Source: Kiritimatiellia bacterium (GTDB lineage: Bacteria; Verrucomicrobiota; Kiritimatiellia; CAIQIC01; Lenti-01). Taken from it: a stretch of 52,341 nucleotides of DNA. The notes below the pieces were generated by a model. The model was given only the letters and a program-made list of their open reading frames with translations. It searched no databases and was not told the DNA's origin. The first letter of the stretch is position 1. Each line of letters opens with the position of its first letter. The translations under genes were made by a program, and so were the position numbers. This document shows, piece by piece, positions 1-7,124 of the stretch. The stretch lies in contig JAFYAC010000045.1 of NCBI GenBank assembly GCA_017540905.1, positions 1-52,341 on the forward strand, given 5' to 3'.

Positions 1-1
1 A

Positions 2-141
2 CTAGAGCAAATTAAGAAAAAGTGTGGCCGCAAGTCGGGGAGGGCCCGGCTTCGTCCGGGCCTGGTTTTTCGTCCTTGCACGCGGCCGCGACAAAGCGCG
101 GCCCTCCCGAAACAGCTACACCATTTCTTAACCCGCTCTAG
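2..141. repeat. MITE-like element with 27-bp imperfect terminal inverted repeats
   Basis: The left end (2-28, starting ctagagc, then ttaagaaa and gtgt) is the reverse complement of the right end (115-141) with about seven mismatches. The interior holds GC-rich hairpins (e.g. 46-65, ggcccgg/ccgggcc). The right end overlaps the waaA stop codon, so the element supplies the TAG. A solitary related end lies at 40698-40723. Confidence 0.6.
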
Positions 142-1445
142 CGGATGCGGAGGGCGTGGATGCGCTCGGCCATGCGGCGGGTGGCGCCGGCGCGGGCGTC
201 GACGAGGGCGGCGGCGGCGCTGCCGAGACGGACGCATTCGGCGGGGGTGGAGAGGAGGCGCTCCAAGGTTTCGCCGAGTTCCTGCGCGTCCTTGACCTGG
301 ACCCAGGCACCGGCGCGGGCGAAGTCGTCGGAGATGCCGGGGAAGTTTTCCATGTGGGGGCCGACGACGACGGGGCGGCCGTCGCGGGCGGGTTCGATCG
401 GGTTCTGTCCGCCGGTCTGCGTGAGGCTCTTGCCGACGAACACGACGTCGGCGGCGGCGTAGAAGCCGCGGAGCTCGCCGGTGGTGTCGACGAGGAGGAC
501 GTCGGGGACCTCGGCGGGCGCGGGGGCGCCGTCGGGGAATTGGCTGCGTTGGAGGACGGTGAGTTTGCGCGCGGCAATGGCTTCGAGCACGGCGGCGCGG
601 CGCTCGGCGTGGCGCGGGACGAGGACGAGGAACCAGTCGGGATGGGCGGCGCGGTTGCGCGCGTAGAAGTCGAGGAGGGCGGCTTCCTCGCCGTCCCACG
701 TGGAGCCGCCGACGAGGATGCGGCGGCCGCGGCCGACGCCGGCGCGGTCGAGGACGGCGCGCGCGCGGTCGCGGGCTTCGGGCGGGGTGGGGGAGATGTC
801 GTACTTGGCGGAGCCGGTGATTTCCATGCGGTCGGCGGGCGCACCGAGGTCGAGCAGGCGGTCGCGGTCGCCGTCGGTCTGCATGCAGAACCAGCGGATG
901 CGCGGGAGGAGGTCGCGGGTGAAGCAACGGAGCTTGCGGTAGCCCTTGTGGGAGTGGGTGGAGATGCGGCCGTTGACCATGATGGCCGGGATGCCGCGCT
1001 TGCCGGCGCAACGGATCCAGTTGGGCCAGATTTCGTTTTCGACGAGGACGATGGCGGAGGGGCGGATGCGGTCGAGGGCGCGGCGCATGACGCCGGGGAC
1101 GTCCATGGGGAAGTAGAGGGTGGCGTCCGGCGGGGCGAGGCGCTGCAGGGCGAGGGCGTGCCCGGTGGAGGTGTTGCAGGTGAGGACGAAGCGGACGGCG
1201 GGGTCGATGCGGCGGAGTTCGTCCATGAGGGAGAAGGCGACGGCGAGTTCGCCGACGCTGACGGCCTGGATCCAGACGGGGCGGCCGGGGGCGTCGAGGA
1301 GGGCGGCGGCTTCGCGGCGGTAGCGGGCGAAGCGCTGGCAGAAGTCGCGGCGGTAGCCGCCGCGCCGCCACATGCGCAGGAAGAAGTGCGGGAGGAGGAG
1401 CGCGTAGGCGACGGGGAAGACGAGATTGTAGAGCCACCAGATCAT
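138..1445 (-). CDS. waaA: 3-deoxy-D-manno-octulosonic acid transferase (Kdo transferase)
   Basis: 435 residues, the usual length for WaaA/KdtA, a GT30-type glycosyltransferase at the inner membrane that transfers Kdo from CMP-Kdo to lipid A precursor. The N-terminus has a hydrophobic anchor (residues 3-22), then the family block VWIQAVSVGELAVA with the conserved Glu. Later come the TCNTSTGHALA and ENEIWPNW segments and a C-terminal donor-site region with GGSTWDGEE and GGQNPIEPA. It is transcribed away from the HU gene's end and reads into the inverted-repeat element at the window edge, which provides its stop. It implies a lipopolysaccharide-bearing outer membrane. Number of Kdo residues added cannot be told from sequence. 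Confidence 0.9.
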   Translation of the reverse strand: MIWWLYNLVFPVAYALLLPHFFLRMWRRGGYRRDFCQRFARYRREAAALLDAPGRPVWIQAVSVGELAVAFSLMDELRRIDPAVRFVLTCNTSTGHALALQRLAPPDATLYFPMDVPGVMRRALDRIRPSAIVLVENEIWPNWIRCAGKRGIPAIMVNGRISTHSHKGYRKLRCFTRDLLPRIRWFCMQTDGDRDRLLDLGAPADRMEITGSAKYDISPTPPEARDRARAVLDRAGVGRGRRILVGGSTWDGEEAALLDFYARNRAAHPDWFLVLVPRHAERRAAVLEAIAARKLTVLQRSQFPDGAPAPAEVPDVLLVDTTGELRGFYAAADVVFVGKSLTQTGGQNPIEPARDGRPVVVGPHMENFPGISDDFARAGAWVQVKDAQELGETLERLLSTPAECVRLGSAAAALVDARAGATRRMAERIHALRIR

Positions 1446-1484
1446 GGACGGGGAGGGTAGCGCAGGGCGGGGGGGAAGGGAAAG

Positions 1485-1510
1485 AAAAAAGCCGCGGCGG
1501 GAGCCGCGGC
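1485..1510 (-). terminator. Rho-independent terminator of the HU gene
   Basis: On the minus strand, 24 bases after the HU stop, a perfect 8-bp GC stem (gccgcggc, loop tccc, gccgcggc; 1491-1510) is followed directly by a run of six T. Confidence 0.85.
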
Positions 1511-1533
1511 CTGCATTCCGTGCGGAACGTGTC

Positions 1534-1827
1534 TTACTTGGAGCCGAGGATGGCGTCCTTGGCGGCCTTGGCGACGCGGAACTTGACGACCTTCTTGGCC
1601 TTGATCGTGATCTGTTCGCCGGTGGCGGGGTTGCGGCCCTTGCGGGCTTTGCGCTGGACGAGGACGAGCTTGCCGATGCCGGGGATGGTGAACCCGTTCT
1701 TGGCGTTCTTGTACGCGAGGTTCGCCAGCTCGGCGACGACGGCCGCGGCCTGCTTCTTGGTGATTTCGGACTCTTCGGCCAACTTCGTGACGATTTGGCT
1801 CTTGGTCATCGGCTTGGCAGTTGCCAT
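1534..1827 (-). CDS. HU/IHF-family DNA-binding protein
   Basis: 97 residues, the normal size for an HU-type nucleoid protein. The start chosen is the ATG at 1827 (MATAKPMTKSQIV), with AAGGAG about seven bases upstream; a 21-residue upstream extension is not HU-like. The fold-defining segments are present: an N-terminal helical pair (SQIVTKLAEESEITKKQAA), the GFTIPGIGKL strand, and the arm sequence RKGRNPATGEQITI containing the Arg-Asn-Pro tip that intercalates into DNA. It should act as a dimer that bends and compacts DNA. It has its own promoter and a strong terminator, so it is probably monocistronic. HU versus IHF subtype is not resolved. Confidence 0.95.
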   Translation of the reverse strand: MATAKPMTKSQIVTKLAEESEITKKQAAAVVAELANLAYKNAKNGFTIPGIGKLVLVQRKARKGRNPATGEQITIKAKKVVKFRVAKAAKDAILGSK

Positions 1828-1898
1828 GTTGTTTACTCCTTGGTTTGTTGTGCTTTTTTTAGATGGGTTTCCGTTCGCTCGCCCAATCAATGTTGCGC

Positions 1899-1927
1899 CT
1901 TATCCTCCATTCCGCGGAAGAATGCAA
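1899..1927 (-). promoter_or_regulatory. Candidate promoter of the HU gene
   Basis: Minus strand: TTGCAT, 17-bp spacer, GATAAG, about 72 bases upstream of the HU start. The -10 GATAAG recurs in another candidate promoter in this window (39161-39189). Confidence 0.4.
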
Positions 1928-1929
1928 CC

Positions 1930-1957
1930 ATTTTTTTTGGGAAAACCATGGTTTTTC
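1930..1957. repeat. Palindrome ggaaaaccatggtttttcc
   Basis: A GGAAAA..TTTTTCC hairpin just downstream of the ispD-like stop, flanked by a T8 run on the plus strand. It resembles, but is not identical to, the TTTTCCA-type palindromes found elsewhere. The T-run lies on the wrong side to terminate the minus-strand gene. Confidence 0.45.
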
Positions 1958-1959
1958 CG

Positions 1960-2655
1960 TCATGCCAGCCCCGCCCGGCGGAGTTCGGCCAGCGCAGGTT
2001 CGAGGTCGGCGGGGCCGCGGATGCGGAAGGAAGGCGGGGCTTCGACGAGGCGGGGGGTGATTCCCTGCGCCAGCATGGCGTCCCAATCCGTGGAAAAACG
2101 CTGGCGTTCCTTCGTTGAAGCGGGATACGCTTGCCGGAGCGAGGCGACGGACCAGGTCTGCGGGGAGGCCAGCGACCAGAGCGAATCGCCGCCGGCGCAT
2201 TCCGAAACGTAGGCGCCTTTTTGCGCGGCAACGACCCGGCCGGGGATCGGGGTGGCGGCGATGCCGGAGCCGTGGCGGCGGGCGGATCGCACGGTGGCGG
2301 CGACGGTGTCGGGGAGGAGGACGGGGTGGGCCGGGTCGTGCACGCAGAGCCATTCGACGTCGTCGGGGACGTGCGCGAGGGCCGCGGCCATGGAAGGGGC
2401 GTGGCCGGGCTTTCCCGCCACGATCTTGCGCACCTTGGAGAAGCCGCAGAGCTGGACGACGCCGAGCACGCTTTCGGCCCGCTCGCGGGGCACGGACAGG
2501 ACGATGCCGTCGATGTCCGGGCACTGCATGAATGCGGCCAGCGAATGGGCGAAGACCGGCCGGTCGTTGAGGTAGAGGAAGGGAATCTCCACGCCGGCGG
2601 AAAGTTTCTCCGCCTTGCCGCTGGCCATCACGAGCGCCCATGCCAAATGTCTCAT
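1960..2655 (-). CDS. IspD-like nucleotidyltransferase, active site degenerate
   Basis: 231 residues, IspD length. The order of segments matches 2-C-methyl-D-erythritol 4-phosphate cytidylyltransferase (non-mevalonate isoprenoid pathway): N-terminal nucleotide loop, PVFAHSLAAF, LCVHDPAHP (family HDAARP), GIAATPIPG, SLWSLASPQTW (family LWxALTPQ), TDWDAM (family TDEA) and a final FRIRGPADLEPA (family IKVTxPxDL). Many catalytic positions differ: the loop reads VMASGKAEKL instead of AAGxGxRM, the PKQY lysine is absent, and HDAAR has lost its Arg. It could be a pseudoenzyme, a divergent cytidylyltransferase with another substrate, or IspD of an unusual lineage. Start ATG 2655 has AGGAGG seven bases upstream. 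Confidence 0.65.
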   Translation of the reverse strand: MRHLAWALVMASGKAEKLSAGVEIPFLYLNDRPVFAHSLAAFMQCPDIDGIVLSVPRERAESVLGVVQLCGFSKVRKIVAGKPGHAPSMAAALAHVPDDVEWLCVHDPAHPVLLPDTVAATVRSARRHGSGIAATPIPGRVVAAQKGAYVSECAGGDSLWSLASPQTWSVASLRQAYPASTKERQRFSTDWDAMLAQGITPRLVEAPPSFRIRGPADLEPALAELRRAGLA

Positions 2656-2855
2656 GCCTCATCCTCCTCTTCTCGGACGGAACCGTCCGGGCAACCGCCG
2701 CCCGGGCGTTCCCGCCCGTGAGTCAATCTGGCAAAAAGGGCGTTCCGCGTCAACCCGAAAGAATCATTTCCAGAAAGGACCCCAAACCAATGCGGGGAAG
2801 CCCGGATGCGTCCCGGGGCGCGGCGGTGCGTCGGCCCGCAGGGGCAACGGCGGGC

Positions 2856-2883
2856 TTGATTCGGGCGCGCGGGGGGGTAGTAT
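2856..2883 (+). promoter_or_regulatory. Candidate promoter of the DUF1015 gene
   Basis: TTGATT, 16-bp spacer, TAGTAT, ending 43 bases before the ATG at 2927. It sits in a 271-bp divergent intergenic region shared with the ispD-like gene. Confidence 0.45.
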
Positions 2884-2926
2884 GGGGAGGAAACAGATTA
2901 TCCACCCGCAAAGAAAGAGGAACAAC

Positions 2927-4147
2927 ATGCGCATCCACGCCTACCGGGCCCTCCGCCCCCGCCCCGACCTCGCCGCGAAGGTCGCCTCCGCCCCCTACGA
3001 CACGCTCGACACCGCCGAGGCCGCGGAGCTGGCGAAGGACAATCCGATGTCCTTCCTCCACGTCAACCACTCCGAGATCGACCTGCCCGCCGGCACCGAC
3101 CCCTATTCCGCCGCCGTCTACGACAAGGCCGCCGCCAACCTCAAGGCCTTCGCGGACAACGGCTGGCTGGTGCGCGAGGACCGCCCCCTCATGTACCTCT
3201 ACTCCCAGACGATGGGCGACCACACCCAGACCGGCCTCGTCGCCTGCTGCCACATCGACGACTACGTCCACAACGTCATCAAGAAGCACGAGCTCACCCG
3301 CAAGGACAAGGAAGACGACCGCACGCGCCACACCGCCGCGCTCAACGCCAACATCGGGCCCGTTTTCATCGCCTACCGCGACGTGCCGGCCATCGACGCC
3401 CTCTTCGCGGAGATCGCCAAGGGCGCGCCGATGTACGACTTCGTGGACGAGCTGGACGTGCGCCACCGCGTGTGGCCCGTCGAGAAGACGGCCGAGGTGG
3501 CGGAACTTTTCGCGGGTGTGGAATCGGCCTACATCGCCGACGGCCACCACCGCAGCGCCTCCGCCGTGCGCGTCGGGACCGAGCGGCGCGCCGCCAACCC
3601 GAACCACACGGGCGACGAGGAATACAACTGGTTCCTGGCGGTGATCTTCCCCTCCAGCCAGCTGAAGATCCTCCCCTACAACCGCGCCGTCAAGGACCTC
3701 AACGGCCTCTCGCCGGACGCCTTCCTCGCGGAAATCCGCAAGCGCTTCGACGTGACCGAAGGCGCCGATCCCTCCCCCTCCGAGCCGCGCCGCGTCAGCA
3801 TGTACCTCGGCGGAAAATGGTACGGCCTCTCCTGGCCCGAGGACCCCGCCGCCGACCCGGTGCACCGCCTCGACGTCTCGACCTTGCAGGAGCGCGTCCT
3901 TGCGCCGCTGCTGGGCATCGACGACCCGCGCACGAACCCGCGCATCAAGTTCATCGGCGGCATCCGCGGCACCGGCGAACTCGTGCGCCTGGTGGACGAA
4001 AAAGGCTACGCCGTCGCGTTCTCCATGTACCCGACGACCCTCGACCAGCTGATGGCGATCGCCGACGCCGGCCAGATCATGCCCCCGAAGAGCACCTGGT
4101 TCGAGCCCAAGCTCCGCACCGGCCTGCTCAACCACGAACTCGACTGA
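2927..4147 (+). CDS. DUF1015 family protein
   Basis: 406 residues from the ATG at 2927 (MRIHAYRALRPRP), preceded by AAAGAGG at six bases; the longer upstream open frame is noncoding-like. The family signature is clear: YRALRPRPDLAAKVASAPYDTL near the start, NPMSFLHVNHSEID, the ADGHHRSASA motif near residue 212, and EEYNWFLAVIFPSSQL. DUF1015 proteins are widespread in anaerobes, commonly near serine biosynthesis genes, but no reaction is established. No such neighbour is present here, so the context adds nothing. Soluble, no signal peptide. Confidence 0.85.
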   Translation: MRIHAYRALRPRPDLAAKVASAPYDTLDTAEAAELAKDNPMSFLHVNHSEIDLPAGTDPYSAAVYDKAAANLKAFADNGWLVREDRPLMYLYSQTMGDHTQTGLVACCHIDDYVHNVIKKHELTRKDKEDDRTRHTAALNANIGPVFIAYRDVPAIDALFAEIAKGAPMYDFVDELDVRHRVWPVEKTAEVAELFAGVESAYIADGHHRSASAVRVGTERRAANPNHTGDEEYNWFLAVIFPSSQLKILPYNRAVKDLNGLSPDAFLAEIRKRFDVTEGADPSPSEPRRVSMYLGGKWYGLSWPEDPAADPVHRLDVSTLQERVLAPLLGIDDPRTNPRIKFIGGIRGTGELVRLVDEKGYAVAFSMYPTTLDQLMAIADAGQIMPPKSTWFEPKLRTGLLNHELD

Positions 4148-4185
4148 CCGGCCCTCCATCCGCCGGCCCGCCGGCCCCCGCCGGG

Positions 4186-4226
4186 TTTTCCAATGATTGG
4201 AAAAAAGTTTTCCAATGGTTGGAAAA
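4186..4226. repeat. Pair of TTTTCCAAnnnTTGGAAAA palindromes
   Basis: Two 19-bp palindromes (4186-4204 and 4208-4226) lie between the converging DUF1015 and vapC genes. The same palindrome occurs as arrays at 29732, 34898, 38117 and 45828. Each could fold as a hairpin with a T-run and so may act as a bidirectional terminator here. Confidence 0.75.
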
Positions 4227-4275
4227 CCCGGTCCGTTTTCAAGGGAACCCCAAGGTCGTTTCCCTTCCGGACCTC

Positions 4276-4665
4276 CTACGGCGCGATGCGGGGGAGGCCT
4301 TCGATGGCGTCGAAATGGTGGTCGTAGGAGAGGAGGATGGAGCCGGTTTCGAAAGCGGTGGCGGCAATCCAGATGTCGTTGACGGGGATGGGGCGGCCCT
4401 TTCGGCGGAGGGCGGTCCGCATGAGGCCCCAGCGGATGGCGATCCGCTTGTCGGCGGGCAGGACACGGATGCCGGGACTGGTCAGAAAGGCCTCGAAGGC
4501 GGCGACGTTCCGCTGGAATTTGGACCCGTTGGCGAAGCCGTCGTAGGATTCCGCGACGACGGCGGCGGGGATGACGACCTCTTCGGCGTTTTCGAGGAGG
4601 GCGCGCACGGCCGGATGGCCGGAGACGAATTTGGCGTAGGCGTTGGTGTCGATGCAGATGATCAT
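4276..4665 (-). CDS. PIN-domain toxin, VapC type
   Basis: 129 residues starting at ATG 4665 (MIICIDTNAYAKF). PIN-domain acidic residues are visible: Asp6 in IDTNAY, Glu39 in VVAES, Asp97 in VNDIWIAATA and Asp115 in LLSYDHHFD. These normally hold the Mg ions of a single-strand RNA endonuclease. The ATG overlaps the antitoxin stop codon (ATGA), so translation is coupled. The neighbour and spacing are those of a type II toxin-antitoxin module. The RNA target (tRNA or rRNA) cannot be inferred. Confidence 0.85.
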   Translation of the reverse strand: MIICIDTNAYAKFVSGHPAVRALLENAEEVVIPAAVVAESYDGFANGSKFQRNVAAFEAFLTSPGIRVLPADKRIAIRWGLMRTALRRKGRPIPVNDIWIAATAFETGSILLSYDHHFDAIEGLPRIAP

Positions 4666-4970
4666 GGCACGGGCCGGGGAAGGCGGGAGGGCCAGGGGGC
4701 GAAGGCGGAAGGCGGGAGACCGGGCCACTCCCCGGGGTCGATGCGCTCGCAATCCTCTTCGATGATCCGCTCGAAGTCCGCCGCCTCTTCGGGGGTCATG
4801 ATGCCGGCGAATTCAGAGAGGTCGCGCTTGGGTTTGGAGACGGCGGGGGCGAAGGCCATGGTGAGGGCGCTGACGGCGGTGGCGTTCATGCTGCGGCCGG
4901 TTTCGCGGGCGTGGTCGGCCAGGGCGCTGGCCACTTCGTCGGGGATGTTGCGGATGGTCATGGTTTTCAC
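4662..4970 (-). CDS. Ribbon-helix-helix antitoxin, VapB/FitA-like
   Basis: 102 residues from GTG 4970, chosen because AAGGAG (4978-4983) sits seven bases upstream; the ATG at 4961 would be 16 bases away. The N-terminal half TIRNIPDEVASALADHAR then ETGRSMNATAV is a ribbon-helix-helix DNA-binding domain like FitA/VapB antitoxins. The acidic C-terminal part (EEAADFERIIEEDCERI) should wrap the toxin. The stop overlaps the vapC start by four bases. Such antitoxins repress their own operon together with the toxin; no operator was identified. Confidence 0.8.
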   Translation of the reverse strand: MKTMTIRNIPDEVASALADHARETGRSMNATAVSALTMAFAPAVSKPKRDLSEFAGIMTPEEAADFERIIEEDCERIDPGEWPGLPPSAFAPWPSRLPRPVP

Positions 4971-5315
4971 GGGATGGCTCCTTGATGGCGGCCGGCGATT
5001 GCATGCGCAACCGCAGGTTGACATCAAGTGTACCGGGAGGGAGGGGGAAGGCAATCTTTTTCGTTGCCGGGAAGCGGGCGGAGTGCCCGCGCGAAAATAC
5101 GGAAACCGCAGGAACAATCCGATTTTTCCTTGTTATCGCAAGTGATTCCGCGGTCGGGGGGCGGGGAGGGGGCGGGGTTGTTTGCCGAAGAGGCCCTTTC
5201 CCTGTTTTGCCGCGCGTTCGGGATTGCGGGAAGACTGGGTCTTGAAAATGCGCTTGGGAATGGAGGTCGGTACAGATGGATTTTGATGATGGAAGTACTC
5301 TTCAACCGTATGGAG
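4971..5315. other. Intergenic region without a recognised gene
   Basis: The 5' side of the vapBC operon and the upstream region of the restriction locus. The open frames here are short and mutually antisense. Nothing beyond GC-rich stretches was recognised before the operator-like palindrome at 5316. Confidence 0.5.
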
Positions 5316-5331
5316 TAGTAAATGATTACTA
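5316..5331. promoter_or_regulatory. Operator-like palindrome before the restriction locus
   Basis: tagtaaatgattacta has 6-bp inverted arms (tagtaa/ttacta) around 4 bp. It abuts the -35 of the candidate promoter, a position suited to a repressor or controller protein. Confidence 0.4.
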
Positions 5332-5360
5332 TTGACATTGGAGGGGCGCGGTTTCAGGAT
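5332..5360 (+). promoter_or_regulatory. Candidate promoter of the type I restriction locus
   Basis: Consensus -35 TTGACA (5332-5337), 17-bp spacer, weak -10 CAGGAT. The first gene starts at 5387 with AAGGAA nine bases upstream. This appears to be the main promoter for the co-directional genes up to about 21.9 kb. Confidence 0.5.
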
Positions 5361-5386
5361 AGGGCGGTGAAAAAGGAATGGGTTGA

Positions 5387-7123
5387 ATGAGAGTTGCCAT
5401 CAAGACAAAGGAAGTCCAGCCGCTCATGGATGTGGCGCAGAAGCACTCGATGGAGCCGGGGGTCGCAACGGTGGCCGCGGCTTACGTGGCGTTGTTGGCC
5501 GTGCGGCAGGGGGAGGCGTTTCCGTTGCCGGAGTTGGAGGCGGTGCTGTGCCAGGAAAAGAAGCTGCCCAAGTTTGTCCGGGATTTTATCCGCAGGCAGC
5601 TTGCCGAGCATTGGGAGGAGTACCGGCGGGCGGCGGGGGCGTTCGACGGGGAGGCGCTCGTGGATTTCTTCGGCAACGAGGCCATTCAGGTGTTGCAGGC
5701 GGGGCGGCACGACCCTTCGGTGCATCCGGCCATCGATGCGCTGTGCATCGGGTTGCTGGATTTCGGGAAGGGGGACTCGTTCGCGGATCTGCATTGCGGG
5801 AGCGGCCAGTTCGTCCGCAAGGCCTGGTTTGCGCTTTGGGACGCGGCCGGGAGCGATGAAGGGCTGTCGGTGACGGGCTGGTCGCAGGAAGGGGGGCTGG
5901 CTGCACTGGCCTCCATGCTGTGCGACGTGGCCGGGGTCCGGGCCCGCATCCTGGAGCAAAGCCCGTTCGCGCCCTGCACGGAGCGCTATGACCGGATTCT
6001 CCTGGTCCCCCCGTTCGGGATGGGGATGCGGGCGGTCAACATGACCCGGGTGCAGGCGGTGCTGGAGGGGCGGTTCGGGAACTTTCCGCCGCTGAAGCGG
6101 TTGTCGGCGGACTGGGTTTTCGCCGCCCGCGCGGCCAGTCTGCTGCGGCCCGGAGGGCGCGCGGTGGTGGCGGTTCCGTCGACGGCGCTGAACGGGACGC
6201 AGGGGCGTGCCTACCGCGAGTTCCTTGTACGGAACCGGCTGGTGGAGTCGGTGATTTCCCTCCCGCGGGGTTTCCTGCCGGGGACGCGCGTGCCGTTTGC
6301 GCTGGTTGTGCTGGGCGAGGGGGCGGGGGAGATCAAGTTCGTCGACGGCGGGCACTACGCGGAGCGGCGCCCCGACGGGACGGCGGCGCTGGATGCGGAG
6401 GCACTGCTCAGGGACCACCGCGATCTGCACGACTACGAGGCGGTGACCACGAAGGCGATTGACAAGGTGTTCGCGCAGGATTGCAACCTGATGCCGGAGT
6501 TCCACCTGGCGGGCGACCTTTCCTACATCAACGCCCGTCCTCTCGGGGACCTCGTGAAGGACATCCGCCGGGGGGCCAAGCTGGCGCCGGAGGCGTGGGT
6601 GCCCGCCGCCGGGGAGGGGGAGTCGCCGGTCCGGAAAGTGTCGCTCAAGCATTTCGGCGACGGGATGCTCGACGACGAACTGCCGGGCCTTGCCGCCGTC
6701 CCCGCGGGCGCGGAGGAGGCGGTGGCGGAAAGCGGGGATCTGCTGGTTTCGCGGATGGGGCCGCCCTTCAAGATGGCGGTCGTGGGGCCGCACGCCGGCC
6801 GGCTGGTGGCCGACGAGAACGTCTGGATCGTGCGGACGGGGGGCGACCGGACGCTGGCCCACTACCTGCGGGCCTACCTGGAGAGCGCGGCGGGGGCCAA
6901 GTGGCTCGCGCGGATGGCGACCGGGGGCGGCCTGCGAACGGTTTCCGCCAAGAACCTCGCGAAGATTCCCGTGCCGGACGCGGAGCCGGAAAAGGTCGCG
7001 GCCATCGCCGGAGCCCTGGAGGAGGCGACGCGGGAGGCGTGCGAGGCCCGCCGGCGGCTTGCGGCCTCGTTCGCCGCGATGAGAAGGGTTTTCGACACCT
7101 TGGACAAAGACGGAGGACAGTGA
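5387..7123 (+). CDS. Type I methylase-like protein fused to a specificity-type TRD; methyl-transfer motif altered
   Basis: 578 residues in two parts. Residues ~1-330 resemble N6-adenine DNA methylases of type I systems: SAM-binding motif I is present (DLHCGSGQF, 134-142) but the catalytic motif IV reads VPPF (207-210) instead of NPPF/Y, so methyl transfer is doubtful. Residues ~378-570 look like one target-recognition half of an HsdS subunit: INARPLGDLVKDIRRG, a middle GDLLVSRMG segment, NLAKIPVPD and a helical tail. It is followed one base later by hsdM. It may supply an extra recognition domain or regulate the complex. The assignment of the C-terminal part rests on pattern similarity only. 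Confidence 0.65.
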   Translation: MRVAIKTKEVQPLMDVAQKHSMEPGVATVAAAYVALLAVRQGEAFPLPELEAVLCQEKKLPKFVRDFIRRQLAEHWEEYRRAAGAFDGEALVDFFGNEAIQVLQAGRHDPSVHPAIDALCIGLLDFGKGDSFADLHCGSGQFVRKAWFALWDAAGSDEGLSVTGWSQEGGLAALASMLCDVAGVRARILEQSPFAPCTERYDRILLVPPFGMGMRAVNMTRVQAVLEGRFGNFPPLKRLSADWVFAARAASLLRPGGRAVVAVPSTALNGTQGRAYREFLVRNRLVESVISLPRGFLPGTRVPFALVVLGEGAGEIKFVDGGHYAERRPDGTAALDAEALLRDHRDLHDYEAVTTKAIDKVFAQDCNLMPEFHLAGDLSYINARPLGDLVKDIRRGAKLAPEAWVPAAGEGESPVRKVSLKHFGDGMLDDELPGLAAVPAGAEEAVAESGDLLVSRMGPPFKMAVVGPHAGRLVADENVWIVRTGGDRTLAHYLRAYLESAAGAKWLARMATGGGLRTVSAKNLAKIPVPDAEPEKVAAIAGALEEATREACEARRRLAASFAAMRRVFDTLDKDGGQ

Positions 7124-7124
7124 A

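Noticed and set aside
2615-2926. 104-residue upstream extension of the DUF1015 frame
   Set aside because: Crosses a divergent promoter region and starts inside the opposing gene; the conserved family start is at 2927.
4236-4466. Short minus-strand frames overlapping vapC
   Set aside because: Out of frame with the PIN motifs; explained as shadows.
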